NCBI RefSeq assembly: GCF_008121495.1
Contig: NZ_CP043051.1
Location: forward strand, 3,098,683-3,162,682
From: Mediterraneibacter gnavus ATCC 29149
Lineage (GTDB): Bacteria > Bacillota > Clostridia > Lachnospirales > Lachnospiraceae
Length of the DNA: 64,000 nucleotides
Reading direction: 5' to 3'
The position numbers were made by a program, and so were the translations under genes. This document shows, in pieces, positions 43,956-52,199 of the stretch (positions are counted from its first letter, which is position 1; each line of letters opens with the position of its first letter). A model generated the notes under the pieces. That model was not told where the DNA came from. It made no database searches and was given only the letters and a program-made list of their open reading frames with translations.

Positions 43956-45347
43956 ATGCAAAAGATTTTTAACAAAGGACACCGTATCAGAGCCAGCGAC
44001 AAGCACCTTGTCTACCACTTTTCCATAGGAACGCTTCTGTTTGTATTCGTGGCGGTTCTCCTGCTACTGAATATCAAACAGCTCATGCGTACTGATTGGG
44101 AACATTTCAGCTTGTTAGAGAACGGCTTGACGCTTTCCCCTTACAACTTCATAACTATACTGATAGCGACTGGTGTTTGTGCATTGGTCGTTTTTCTGTA
44201 TTACCACTTCTGTTACGATAGTTTCAAGAAGCTCCTGCACCGTCAAAAGCTGGCAAGAATGGTACTGGAAAATAAGTGGTATGAAGCCGATACCGTACAA
44301 GACAGCGGTTTTTTTACTGACCTGCAAAGCAGATCAAGGGAAAAAATCGTCTGGTTTCCAAAGATTTATTATCAAATGGAAAAGGGACTGCTTCATATCC
44401 GCTGTGAAATTACGCTGGGAAAATATCAAGACCAGCTTTTACGGTTAGAGGATAAATTGGAAAGTGGCTTATATTGTGAGCTGACCGACAAGACCCTGCA
44501 TGACGGCTATATTGAATATACCCTGCTTTATGATATGATAGCGAACCGCATTACCATTGATGAAGTACGGGCAGAAAACGGCTGTCTGAAACTGATGAAA
44601 AATCTTGTCTGGGAATATGACGCACTCCCTCACGCTCTGATTGCTGGTGGAACGGGTGGCGGTAAAACTTATTTTCTGCTGACGCTTATTGAAGCCTTAC
44701 TGCATACCAACGCTGTCCTTTACATCTTAGACCCGAAGAACGCTGACCTTGCAGACTTAGGGACAGTTATGGGAAATGTGTATCACACCAAAGAAGAAAT
44801 GATTGATTGTGTCAATGCCTTTTATGAGGGAATGGTACAGCGAAGTGAGGAAATGAAGCAACACCCGAACTATAAGACGGGCGAAAACTACGCCTATCTG
44901 GGACTGCCACCCTGCTTTCTTATCTTTGATGAATATGTGGCATTTTTTGAAATGCTGGGGACAAAGGAAAGCGTGGGCTTGCTTAGCCAGTTAAAGAAAA
45001 TCGTTATGTTAGGACGACAAGCAGGTTATTTCCTTATCGTTGCCTGCCAGCGTCCAGACGCAAAGTATTTCTCTGACGGTATCAGAGATAACTTCAATTT
45101 CCGTGTGGGACTTGGGCGTATCAGCGAATTAGGTTACGGTATGCTGTTCGGTTCAGATGTGAAAAAGCAGTTTTTCCAGAAGCGTATCAAGGGGCGTGGC
45201 TATTGTGATATGGGAACAAGCGTGATAAGCGAATTTTACACGCCTTTAGTCCCCAAAGGACATGATTTTTTACAAACAATCGGCAGGCTTGCACAAGAAA
45301 GACAAGTCATGCCAGAACAACAAGGAAAGGAAGATGTGATTGAATAA
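43956..45347 (+). CDS. Conjugative coupling ATPase, FtsK/SpoIIIE type (Tn916 Orf21 / TcpA)
   Basis: Membrane ATPase that brings the relaxase-DNA complex to the transfer channel. The 463-residue protein has two N-terminal membrane helices (about 25-42 and 64-84) and a motor domain with Walker A AGGTGGGKT (230-238) and Walker B CFLIFDEYVAFFE. Homologues are Orf21 of Tn916, YdcQ of ICEBs1 and TcpA of pCW3. It ends 8 bp into the next gene. Confidence 0.93.
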   Translation: MQKIFNKGHRIRASDKHLVYHFSIGTLLFVFVAVLLLLNIKQLMRTDWEHFSLLENGLTLSPYNFITILIATGVCALVVFLYYHFCYDSFKKLLHRQKLARMVLENKWYEADTVQDSGFFTDLQSRSREKIVWFPKIYYQMEKGLLHIRCEITLGKYQDQLLRLEDKLESGLYCELTDKTLHDGYIEYTLLYDMIANRITIDEVRAENGCLKLMKNLVWEYDALPHALIAGGTGGGKTYFLLTLIEALLHTNAVLYILDPKNADLADLGTVMGNVYHTKEEMIDCVNAFYEGMVQRSEEMKQHPNYKTGENYAYLGLPPCFLIFDEYVAFFEMLGTKESVGLLSQLKKIVMLGRQAGYFLIVACQRPDAKYFSDGIRDNFNFRVGLGRISELGYGMLFGSDVKKQFFQKRIKGRGYCDMGTSVISEFYTPLVPKGHDFLQTIGRLAQERQVMPEQQGKEDVIE

Positions 45348-45831
45348 GGACACATTAAATGTTTATCACGCACCCACAGAGAAAAACTACCTCTGTTTGT
45401 GCTTGAATACAGATATTTTTACAACGGATTGCAGGAAATATATGTTAGATTGTTTTTTAGATTATTCTGTCAATCCAAATCTGCGATTTCATTCAAGGAT
45501 AGATAAAATCATTGATGATGTTATTCGTGAAAAAATCAACATTCCTCATAAGTTTAGAATGAGGTTGGAAAGTAGACATTGCGTTGAAAGCAGGATAATC
45601 TATTTTCGATTTCGAGTTTTAGATAAGGCTTGTCTGCAATGTAATGTATTTCTTAAAGGGCTGTCTGAAGAAATGAAAGAAGCACTTTCAGATGAAAGAA
45701 TAGATTTTGCGGTTATCTATGAGGGCATACAAGGTTCACAGCAGGACACAGACACGGACGACAAGGACGGGTTTTGCGGTTCTCAACCGCAAGTTCCGTT
45801 CTTGGCGGACGGGGCTTGTCCCGTCCGCTGA
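45340..45831 (+). CDS. Hypothetical protein between orf21 and oriT
   Basis: 163 residues, not recognised. It starts at a TTG at 45340 behind AAGGAAG, overlapping the orf21 stop by 8 bp. The product is soluble, rich in Cys (nine) and in charged residues. The last 20 or so codons, ending GACPVR, are read through two oriT-side hairpins (45774-45792 and 45805-45828), and the stop directly follows the second stem. It could be a real gene whose end merged with oriT, or a gene truncated by it. Confidence 0.55.
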   Translation: MNKDTLNVYHAPTEKNYLCLCLNTDIFTTDCRKYMLDCFLDYSVNPNLRFHSRIDKIIDDVIREKINIPHKFRMRLESRHCVESRIIYFRFRVLDKACLQCNVFLKGLSEEMKEALSDERIDFAVIYEGIQGSQQDTDTDDKDGFCGSQPQVPFLADGACPVR

Positions 45832-45980
45832 TAAAACCCCTCGGTATCTAACAGAGGGGTACGTTTACAAATAGACAATAGACAAAAAACATAGGAAACA
45901 TAAGGCTTCTGGCATGATTTTCTAACAAAAATCGGCTGTGAAGTCGCCTTAAAAAACTTCACACTTTATAGATTGGGGGT
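45774..45980 (+). other. oriT: Origin of transfer (oriT) region with three hairpins
   Basis: Three stems in a row: TTGCGGTT/AACCGCAA (45774-45792), GCGGACGGG/CCCGTCCGC (45805-45828) and ACCCCTC/GAGGGGT (45836-45860). The last has the loop GGTATCTAACA, as in the Tn916 oriT, which also lies between orf21 and orf20. The AT-rich stretch to 45,980 has no gene and ends at the orf20 start. Confidence 0.75.
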
Positions 45981-47177
45981 ATGGTTCTGAATGAAGAACA
46001 ATGGATAAAAGAATTACGGGAGAAGCGGATTGCTTACGGTATCTCACAAGGCAGACTGGCGGTGGCTTCTGGTATCACAAGGGAATATCTCAACAAGATA
46101 GAAAGTGGAAAAATGAAGCCGTCAAAGGAACTTCTGGAAACTCTGTATAAAGAACTGGCAAGGTTCAATCCAGAAGCACCGCTTACCATGCTGTTTGATT
46201 ATGTGAAAATTCGTTTTCCCACGCTGGATATACAGCACATCATCAAAGATATATTAAAACTGAATATCAATTATATGCTCCATGAAGATTACGGACATTA
46301 CAGCTATACGGAGCATTATTCTTTAGGGGACATCTTTATCTATACGTCGGCTGACGAGGAAAAAGGTGTCCTTTTAGAGTTAAAGGGGCGTGGTTGCAGG
46401 CAGTTTGAAAGTTACCTGCTGGCACAGCAAAGAAGCTGGTATGACTTCCTCATGGACGCATTGGTAGACGGTGGCGTGATGAAGCGTATCGACCTTGCTA
46501 TCAACGACCATACGGGCATTTTGGATATTCCAGAGCTTGCGGAAAAATGCAGGAAACGGGAATATATCGGAAAGTCCAGAAGTTATAAGTTTTACCAGTC
46601 GGGCGAGCTTATCAAGCACAGAGAGGACGACAGAGAATATATGGGACGCACCCTTTATCTTGGTTCGCTGAAATCAGATGTGTATTTCTGTATCTATGAA
46701 AAGGACTATGAGCAGTACGTCAAGCTGGGGACACCGCTGGAAGAAGCTGATATTATCAACCGTTTTGAGATACGGCTTCGCAATGAACGTGCCTATTATG
46801 CAGTACGGGATTTGCTGACCTATTATGACGCAGAGCAGACCGCCTTTTCTATCATCAACCAGTATGTGCGGTTTGTTGATGAAGAACCAGACAAGCGGAA
46901 AAATGACTGGAAACTCAATGACCGCTGGGCTTGGTTTATCGGCGATAACAGACAGAGCTTGAAGCTGACGACAAAGCCAGAGCCTTACACCTTAGACCGT
47001 ACATTGCGTTGGGTACAAAGGCAGGTAGCACCGACCTTGAAAATGCTGAAAAGAATTGATAAGGGAAACGGTACAGACTACATGGAAACAATCGAACAGC
47101 AGGCAAAGCTCACAGAAAAACATGAAATGATAATCAAACAGCAGACGACCCCTGCAAAAGATTTGGTGGAAAGTTAG
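45981..47177 (+). CDS. Relaxase of the Rep_trans type (Tn916 Orf20 / MobT)
   Basis: Nicks oriT and starts rolling-circle transfer and replication. The 398-residue protein has an N-terminal HTH (about 8-65; GISQGRLAVASGITREYLNK) and a replication-initiation-factor domain (about 80-330) with GRTLYLGS and FEIRLRNERAYYAVRDLL; the catalytic Tyr cannot be assigned by eye. Homologue of Orf20 of Tn916 and NicK of ICEBs1. GGGGG just precedes the ATG. Confidence 0.92.
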   Translation: MVLNEEQWIKELREKRIAYGISQGRLAVASGITREYLNKIESGKMKPSKELLETLYKELARFNPEAPLTMLFDYVKIRFPTLDIQHIIKDILKLNINYMLHEDYGHYSYTEHYSLGDIFIYTSADEEKGVLLELKGRGCRQFESYLLAQQRSWYDFLMDALVDGGVMKRIDLAINDHTGILDIPELAEKCRKREYIGKSRSYKFYQSGELIKHREDDREYMGRTLYLGSLKSDVYFCIYEKDYEQYVKLGTPLEEADIINRFEIRLRNERAYYAVRDLLTYYDAEQTAFSIINQYVRFVDEEPDKRKNDWKLNDRWAWFIGDNRQSLKLTTKPEPYTLDRTLRWVQRQVAPTLKMLKRIDKGNGTDYMETIEQQAKLTEKHEMIIKQQTTPAKDLVES

Positions 47178-47189
47178 GAGTGATAAAAA

Positions 47190-47324
47190 ATGTGGATATT
47201 ATTAAAAGACTTCCTGCTGGTATCTCTGGGAATGGGTATCGGCATAGTCTTGATGTGTATTTTGACTGTCGGCAAAGAAGCTGACTGTGAAATGAAACAA
47301 TTAGAAGAAAGAGAGGACAAATAA
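47190..47324 (+). CDS. Small membrane protein (DUF3789 type)
   Basis: 44 residues: one membrane helix (about 8-28) and a charged tail ending EEREDK. It lies 12 bp after orf20, with AGGAG before the ATG, and 1 bp before the next gene. Proteins of this size and pattern recur in Tn916-like elements; function unknown. Confidence 0.7.
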   Translation: MWILLKDFLLVSLGMGIGIVLMCILTVGKEADCEMKQLEEREDK

Positions 47325-47325
47325 C

Positions 47326-47547
47326 ATGAATTTCGGAAACAATTTGTATCAATGGTTTTTATCAAACGCACAGAGCTTGGTGCTTATGGCGATTGTGGTT
47401 ATCGGTATCTACTTAGGGTTCAAGCGTGAGTTTTCCAAACTTATCGGCTTCTTGGTAGTTGCCTTGATTGCTGTCGGTTTGGTATTTAACGCCGGCGGTG
47501 TGAAAGATGTACTGTTAGAGCTATTCAACAAGATTATCGGTGCATAA
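47326..47547 (+). CDS. Small conjugation membrane protein (Tn916 Orf19-like / TcpD-type)
   Basis: 73 residues with two hydrophobic helices (about 15-32 and 38-58). Position after the relaxase matches Orf19, and size matches TcpD. By analogy it is part of the membrane transfer complex. AGAGAGG lies before the ATG. Confidence 0.7.
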   Translation: MNFGNNLYQWFLSNAQSLVLMAIVVIGIYLGFKREFSKLIGFLVVALIAVGLVFNAGGVKDVLLELFNKIIGA

Positions 47548-47554
47548 ATTTTTA

Positions 47555-47583
47555 TTGTGATGTTGTTAATGGGGTGATATAAT
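47555..47583 (+). promoter_or_regulatory. Promoter of cassette gene 2
   Basis: TTGTGA (47555-47560), 17 bp, TATAAT (47578-47583). The sequence after the -10 resembles that at the first cassette promoter. Confidence 0.65.
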
Positions 47584-47620
47584 ATGGATATAAAAATACA
47601 ACTTTAGGAAGTGATATTTT

Positions 47621-47929
47621 ATGTTAGGATTTAGTATAATGATGTGGTTTGTTTCTGCTATCCTTATATTCGTGAGTATTTCTTTATTAAAGGGAAATTA
47701 CTCTTTTGTTCATGGTAAAGTATTTGATACTACTGATAACAAAAAAGGATATGCAAAAGAATTAGGAAAACCTGTTTTATTCGTAGGGATTGGTATTTTA
47801 GTATCTGGGGTAATTGCGATTATAGTAAAAAATCATTCTATTCCTACCGCAGTTTTTTTCTTGGCAATTATAGCTGGTATTGCTGGACTATGGCTACACA
47901 AAATACAAAAAAACTTCCGAAAATTTTAG
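47621..47929 (+). CDS. Cassette gene 2: small membrane protein
   Basis: 102 residues with three membrane helices (about 3-20, 48-66 and 72-92) and the loop NYSFVHGKVFDTTDNKKGY, similar to the DUF3784 pattern (tentative). Own promoter; AGGAAG before the ATG; followed by the 47955 terminator. Not part of classical Tn916, and AT-rich compared with the backbone. Confidence 0.68.
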   Translation: MLGFSIMMWFVSAILIFVSISLLKGNYSFVHGKVFDTTDNKKGYAKELGKPVLFVGIGILVSGVIAIIVKNHSIPTAVFFLAIIAGIAGLWLHKIQKNFRKF

Positions 47930-47954
47930 TTTACAAATTTATATTTATATGCAA

Positions 47955-47985
47955 AGCAGTTGGTCTTAGGATTGACTGCTTTTTT
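47955..47985 (+). terminator. Terminator/attenuator before the ArdA block
   Basis: AGCAGT (47955-47960) pairs with ACTGCT (47975-47980), followed by TTTTT. It matches the unit at 43899-43929 at 30 of 31 bases. Confidence 0.65.
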
Positions 47986-48016
47986 CTTACCTAAAATTTC
48001 AGATTGGAGTGATTAC

Positions 48017-48313
48017 ATGAACGATATTTTTAAGGATATGCAGGCAAAAGTCGGCTGTGAATACATTTCCGACCTGCCCTCTTACAAGCGTAAGGTGTGG
48101 CAGGAAATGAAACGGTTGAACCCTGCCGATTATGAAGAAAAACAGTTAGAAGATTTTTCAAAGTATGTGTTTGGTATGTCGTACCAGAGCTTAAAAGATG
48201 TGATGAAACAACAGAAAGGACGTGAGGAACAATGCAGGAAACAAGGGTGCTGGTGGAAACGAGAGGAACAACTGGCAAAGAAACAACATCATACTGGTTC
48301 GACCTGCCGATAG
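48017..48313 (+). CDS. Hypothetical ICE protein upstream of ArdA
   Basis: 98 residues, soluble and charged, beginning MNDIFKDMQAKVGCEYISDL. No domain recognised. TTGGAGTG before the ATG. The last 82 bp overlap the first ardA-like gene in another frame, an unusually large overlap; the C-terminal part (Cys/Trp/Lys-rich) looks less like natural protein and may be read-through past an original end. Confidence 0.6.
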   Translation: MNDIFKDMQAKVGCEYISDLPSYKRKVWQEMKRLNPADYEEKQLEDFSKYVFGMSYQSLKDVMKQQKGREEQCRKQGCWWKREEQLAKKQHHTGSTCR

Positions 48314-48735
48314 ATGTTGCAGAGTTTGAAGAAAAGTTAGGTGTCGGTGCAGAAAGTCAAGATTACCGCATTATCGAAAAGGTACTGCCCTTTGCTGATG
48401 AAGTCCACGAACATACAAGCGTGTACCAGCTCAACGAACTAGATTTTATGTACCGCCAGCTTTCAAGCGATATGCAGGAAGAATATACAGCACTTCTTAC
48501 CGTGTATGAAAACTTAGAAGCACTTTATATTTGCAGAAACGTGATTACGGTTTATCCCGACTGCAAAAGCATGATAGATGTTGCAAGGCAAAAGCTGATG
48601 AATGACCCGACATTCAAGCATTTATCCGAGGACTGTCAAGAATATTACTTTGACTTTGAAGCCTATGCTTCTCACTTGCAGGAACACGGGAAATTTTTAG
48701 TAACAGAACACGGTATCTTTGAACTGCCAGAGTAG
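48232..48735 (+). CDS. ArdA-like antirestriction protein, copy 1
   Basis: 167-residue acidic protein of the ArdA family, DNA mimics that inhibit type I restriction enzymes. It shares with copy 2 the YPDCKSMIDVARQ-type block, DFEAYASHLQEHGKF and the terminal GIFELP. It is more divergent from Tn916 Orf18 than copy 2, so its target specificity may differ. Confidence 0.78.
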   Translation: MQETRVLVETRGTTGKETTSYWFDLPIDVAEFEEKLGVGAESQDYRIIEKVLPFADEVHEHTSVYQLNELDFMYRQLSSDMQEEYTALLTVYENLEALYICRNVITVYPDCKSMIDVARQKLMNDPTFKHLSEDCQEYYFDFEAYASHLQEHGKFLVTEHGIFELPE

Positions 48736-48752
48736 GAAATGAGGTGGTGCTT

Positions 48753-49256
48753 ATGATTGATGATATGGCGGTTTATATTGCTAATCTTGGCAAATACAAT
48801 GAGGGCTATTTAGTCGGTGCTTGGTTCACTTTTCCTATTGACGAGGAAGATGTGAAAGAAAAAATCGGCTTGAATGAACAGTATGAGGAATACGCAATCC
48901 ATGATACCGACAACTTCCCCATTGCGATTGGCGAGTATGTTTCCATTGAAGAACTCAATGAGATGTATGAAATCATAGAGGAACTTCCTGACTATATCGT
49001 AGAGTGTCTGGACGAATTTATCAGCCACTACGGGACGCTGGAAGAAGTTGTGGAACACAAGGACGATATTTATTATTATCCCGACTGTGAAACCATGACA
49101 GACGTTGCCTACTACTACATAGACGAATTGCAGGCACTTGGGGACATTCCACCCAGCTTACAGAACTACATTGACTATGAAGCCTACGGGCGAGATTTGG
49201 ATATGGGTGGTTGCTTTATTGAAACAAGCCGAGGTATGTGCGAGATACCATATTAA
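48753..49256 (+). CDS. ardA: ArdA antirestriction protein (Tn916 Orf18)
   Basis: 167-residue, strongly acidic DNA-mimic protein; closely resembles Orf18 of Tn916 in DDMAVYIANLGKYNEGYLVG, AWFTFPID and SLQNYIDYEAYGRDLD. It protects entering single- or double-stranded DNA from type I restriction. I use the ATG at 48753 with AGGTGG before it; a GTG at 48744 lies inside that site. Confidence 0.9.
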   Translation: MIDDMAVYIANLGKYNEGYLVGAWFTFPIDEEDVKEKIGLNEQYEEYAIHDTDNFPIAIGEYVSIEELNEMYEIIEELPDYIVECLDEFISHYGTLEEVVEHKDDIYYYPDCETMTDVAYYYIDELQALGDIPPSLQNYIDYEAYGRDLDMGGCFIETSRGMCEIPY

Positions 49257-49372
49257 CGCTGGAAGATCAGCGACAAGCATGGTTGCTACTGACAGCGTAT
49301 TTCTCTTTAAGGGACAGTCTGAAACATGGCTGTCCTTTCCATTTAGAAACTTACGAAAGGAGCTGAAAGAAC

Positions 49373-49771
49373 TTGAAAAAGATTAAATCTTATACGGGTA
49401 TCTGGAACGTGGAAAAAGTCTTGTATGCAATCAATGACTTTAACTTACCCTTTCCCGTTACCTTTACACAGATTACATGGTTTGTGATTACGGAATTTAT
49501 CATCATTCTGTTTGGGGATATTCCCCCACTTTCCATGATTGAGGGAGCATTTCTCAAATACTTTGGTATTCCCGTTGCTCTCACTTGGTTCATGTCGCAG
49601 AAAACCTTTGACGGAAAGAAGCCGTACAGCTTTTTGAAATCACAGATAACCTATGCCCTGCGACCTAAAATCACTTATGCAGGAAAAGCCGTAAAACTGC
49701 ATAAGCAGACCTTGAATGAAACAATCACGGCAGTAAGGAGTGTGAACTATGTTCCCGATAAAATATATTGA
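49373..49771 (+). CDS. Conjugation membrane protein (Tn916 Orf17 / TcpE)
   Basis: 132 residues with two membrane helices (about 35-52 and 56-75) and the family block SYTGIWNVEKVLYAINDFNL. It starts at a TTG at 49373 behind AAAGGAG, as the homologue does. TcpE proteins sit in the membrane translocation complex. It overlaps orf16 by 23 bp. A GGACAG/CTGTCC hairpin (49311-49336) lies upstream. Confidence 0.88.
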   Translation: MKKIKSYTGIWNVEKVLYAINDFNLPFPVTFTQITWFVITEFIIILFGDIPPLSMIEGAFLKYFGIPVALTWFMSQKTFDGKKPYSFLKSQITYALRPKITYAGKAVKLHKQTLNETITAVRSVNYVPDKIY

Positions 49772-52199
49772 CAATAACCTTGTCTGGAACAAGGACAATG
49801 AGGTATTCGCCTACTATGAGCTGATACCGTACAACTATTCTTTCTTATCCGCAGAGCAGAAATTTATCGTGCATGACAGTTTCAGACAGCTCATTGCACA
49901 GTCCCGTGAGGGTAAAATTCATGCGTTGCAGATTGCCACAGAAAGCTCCATACGAAGTATGCAGGAGCAGTCAAAGAAACTGGTAACGGGAAAATTAAAG
50001 GAAGTTGCCTACCAGAAGATAGACGAACAGACCGAAGCGTTAGTATCTATGATTGGGGACAATCAAGTGGACTACCGCTTTTTTCTTGGCTTTAAGCTCA
50101 TGGTTACAGAAGAACAGCTTAATCTGAAGAACATCAAAAAATCGGCGTGGCTGACATTCAAGGAATTTCTCCATGAAGTAAACTACACGCTGATGAATGA
50201 CTTTGTTTCCATGCCGAATGATGAAATCAACCGTTACATGAAAATGGAAAAGTTACTGGAAAATAAAATCTCCCGTCGTTTTAAGGTGCGTCGCTTGGAA
50301 ATCAACGATTTTGGGTATCTCATGGAACATCTTTACGGCAGGGACGGTATCGCCTATGAAGATTATGAGTACCAGCTACCAAAGAAGAAATTGCAGAAAG
50401 AAACGCTGATAAAATACTACGACCTTATCCGTCCGACAAGGTGTGTGATTGAGGAAAGCCAGCGGTATTTACGATTGGAACATGAGGACAAGGAAAGCTA
50501 TGTGTCCTACTTTACCGTCAATGCGATTGTTGGCGAGCTTGATTTTCCGTCAAGTGAAATCTTTTATTTCCAGCAACAGCAATTCACATTCCCCGTTGAT
50601 ACTTCTATGAATGTAGAAATCGTGGAGAACAGAAAGGCTCTTACCACAGTAAGAAATAAGAAAAAGGAATTGAAAGACCTTGACAATCACGCTTATCAAG
50701 CAGGAAGTGAAACCAGCTCAAATGTGGTGGACGCATTAGACAGCGTGGACGAGCTGGAAACCGATTTAGACCAGAGCAAAGAAAGTATGTATAAGTTAAG
50801 CTACGTGATACGGGTGTCTGCACCCGATCTTGACGAGCTGAAACGCCGTTGTGATGAAGTCAAGGACTTTTACGATGACCTCAATGTAAAGCTGGTGCGC
50901 CCTGCTGGGGATATGCTGGGGCTTCATTCTGAATTTCTTCCAGCCAGCAAGCGATATATCAATGACTATGTGCAGTATGTAAAATCAGACTTCTTGGCAG
51001 GGCTTGGCTTTGGAGCGACCCAGCAGTTAGGGGAAACTACGGGTATCTATATGGGCTATTCCGTTGATACGGGAAGAAATGTGTACCTGCAACCGTCTTT
51101 AGCTTCGCAGGGCGTAAAAGGCACAGTTACAAATGCCCTTGCTTCTGCTTTTGTCGGTTCGCTTGGCGGTGGAAAGTCGTTCTGCAACAATCTTCTTGTG
51201 TATTATTCGGTGTTGTTTGGGGGACAAGCGGTTATCTTAGACCCAAAATCAGAGCGTGGCAACTGGAAAGAAACACTTCCAGAAATCGCCCATGAAATCA
51301 ATATCGTAAATCTTACCAGCGACAAGGACAATGCAGGACTTCTTGACCCATTCGTGATTATGAAGAATGTTAAGGACGCTGAAAGTCTGGCAATCGACAT
51401 CTTGACATTCCTTACGGGTATTTCCTCTAGGGACGGCGAAAAATTCCCCGTACTTCGTAAAGCGGTTCGTTCCGTTACCCAGAGCGACAGTCGGGGCTTG
51501 CTCCATGTGATAGACGAGCTACGCCGTGAAGATACGCCCATATCAAGAAATATCGCAGACCATATCGACAGCTTCACGGACTACGACTTTGCACATCTGC
51601 TGTTTTCGGACGGTACGGTAGAAAATGCTATCAGTCTGGATAACCAGCTCAATATCATTCAAGTAGCCGACCTTGTGTTGCCAGATAAAGACACGACCTT
51701 TGAGGAATACACGACCATTGAATTATTGTCGGTGTCTATGCTAATTGTGATTAGCACCTTTGCCCTTGATTTTATCCATTCGGACAGAAGTATTTTTAAG
51801 ATTGTAGATTTGGACGAAGCATGGGCGTTCTTAAATGTGGCACAAGGGGAAACCTTATCAAATAAGCTTGTTCGTGCTGGACGAGCTATGCAGGCAGGCG
51901 TTTATTTTGTTACACAATCTTCTGGCGACGTGTCAAAGGAAAGTCTGAAAAACAATATCGGCTTAAAATTCGCTTTCCGTTCTACTGACATCAACGAGAT
52001 AAAGCAGACCTTAGAATTTTTCGGTATCGACAAGGACGACGAGAACAACCAGAAACGGCTTCGTGATTTGGAGAACGGACAATGCTTATTGCAGGACTTA
52101 TACGGGCGTGTCGGTGTGGTGCAGATACACCCCGTCTTTGAAGAACTGCTACACGCCTTTGATACCAGACCGCCCGTACAGAGAAATGAGGTGGAGTGA
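49749..52199 (+). CDS. Conjugation ATPase (Tn916 Orf16 / TcpF, VirB4-like)
   Basis: Energises assembly or operation of the transfer channel. The 816-residue protein has Walker A GSLGGGKS (470-477) and Walker B FKIVDLDEAWAFL. The N-terminal half has no known enzymatic domain. AAGGAG lies before the ATG. It overlaps orf17 by 23 bp and orf15 by 1 bp (TGATG). Confidence 0.93.
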   Translation: MFPIKYIDNNLVWNKDNEVFAYYELIPYNYSFLSAEQKFIVHDSFRQLIAQSREGKIHALQIATESSIRSMQEQSKKLVTGKLKEVAYQKIDEQTEALVSMIGDNQVDYRFFLGFKLMVTEEQLNLKNIKKSAWLTFKEFLHEVNYTLMNDFVSMPNDEINRYMKMEKLLENKISRRFKVRRLEINDFGYLMEHLYGRDGIAYEDYEYQLPKKKLQKETLIKYYDLIRPTRCVIEESQRYLRLEHEDKESYVSYFTVNAIVGELDFPSSEIFYFQQQQFTFPVDTSMNVEIVENRKALTTVRNKKKELKDLDNHAYQAGSETSSNVVDALDSVDELETDLDQSKESMYKLSYVIRVSAPDLDELKRRCDEVKDFYDDLNVKLVRPAGDMLGLHSEFLPASKRYINDYVQYVKSDFLAGLGFGATQQLGETTGIYMGYSVDTGRNVYLQPSLASQGVKGTVTNALASAFVGSLGGGKSFCNNLLVYYSVLFGGQAVILDPKSERGNWKETLPEIAHEINIVNLTSDKDNAGLLDPFVIMKNVKDAESLAIDILTFLTGISSRDGEKFPVLRKAVRSVTQSDSRGLLHVIDELRREDTPISRNIADHIDSFTDYDFAHLLFSDGTVENAISLDNQLNIIQVADLVLPDKDTTFEEYTTIELLSVSMLIVISTFALDFIHSDRSIFKIVDLDEAWAFLNVAQGETLSNKLVRAGRAMQAGVYFVTQSSGDVSKESLKNNIGLKFAFRSTDINEIKQTLEFFGIDKDDENNQKRLRDLENGQCLLQDLYGRVGVVQIHPVFEELLHAFDTRPPVQRNEVE

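Noticed and set aside
49138..49386. 82-residue frame overlapping the ardA end
   Set aside because: It is a shadow of ardA in another frame and has no supporting site.
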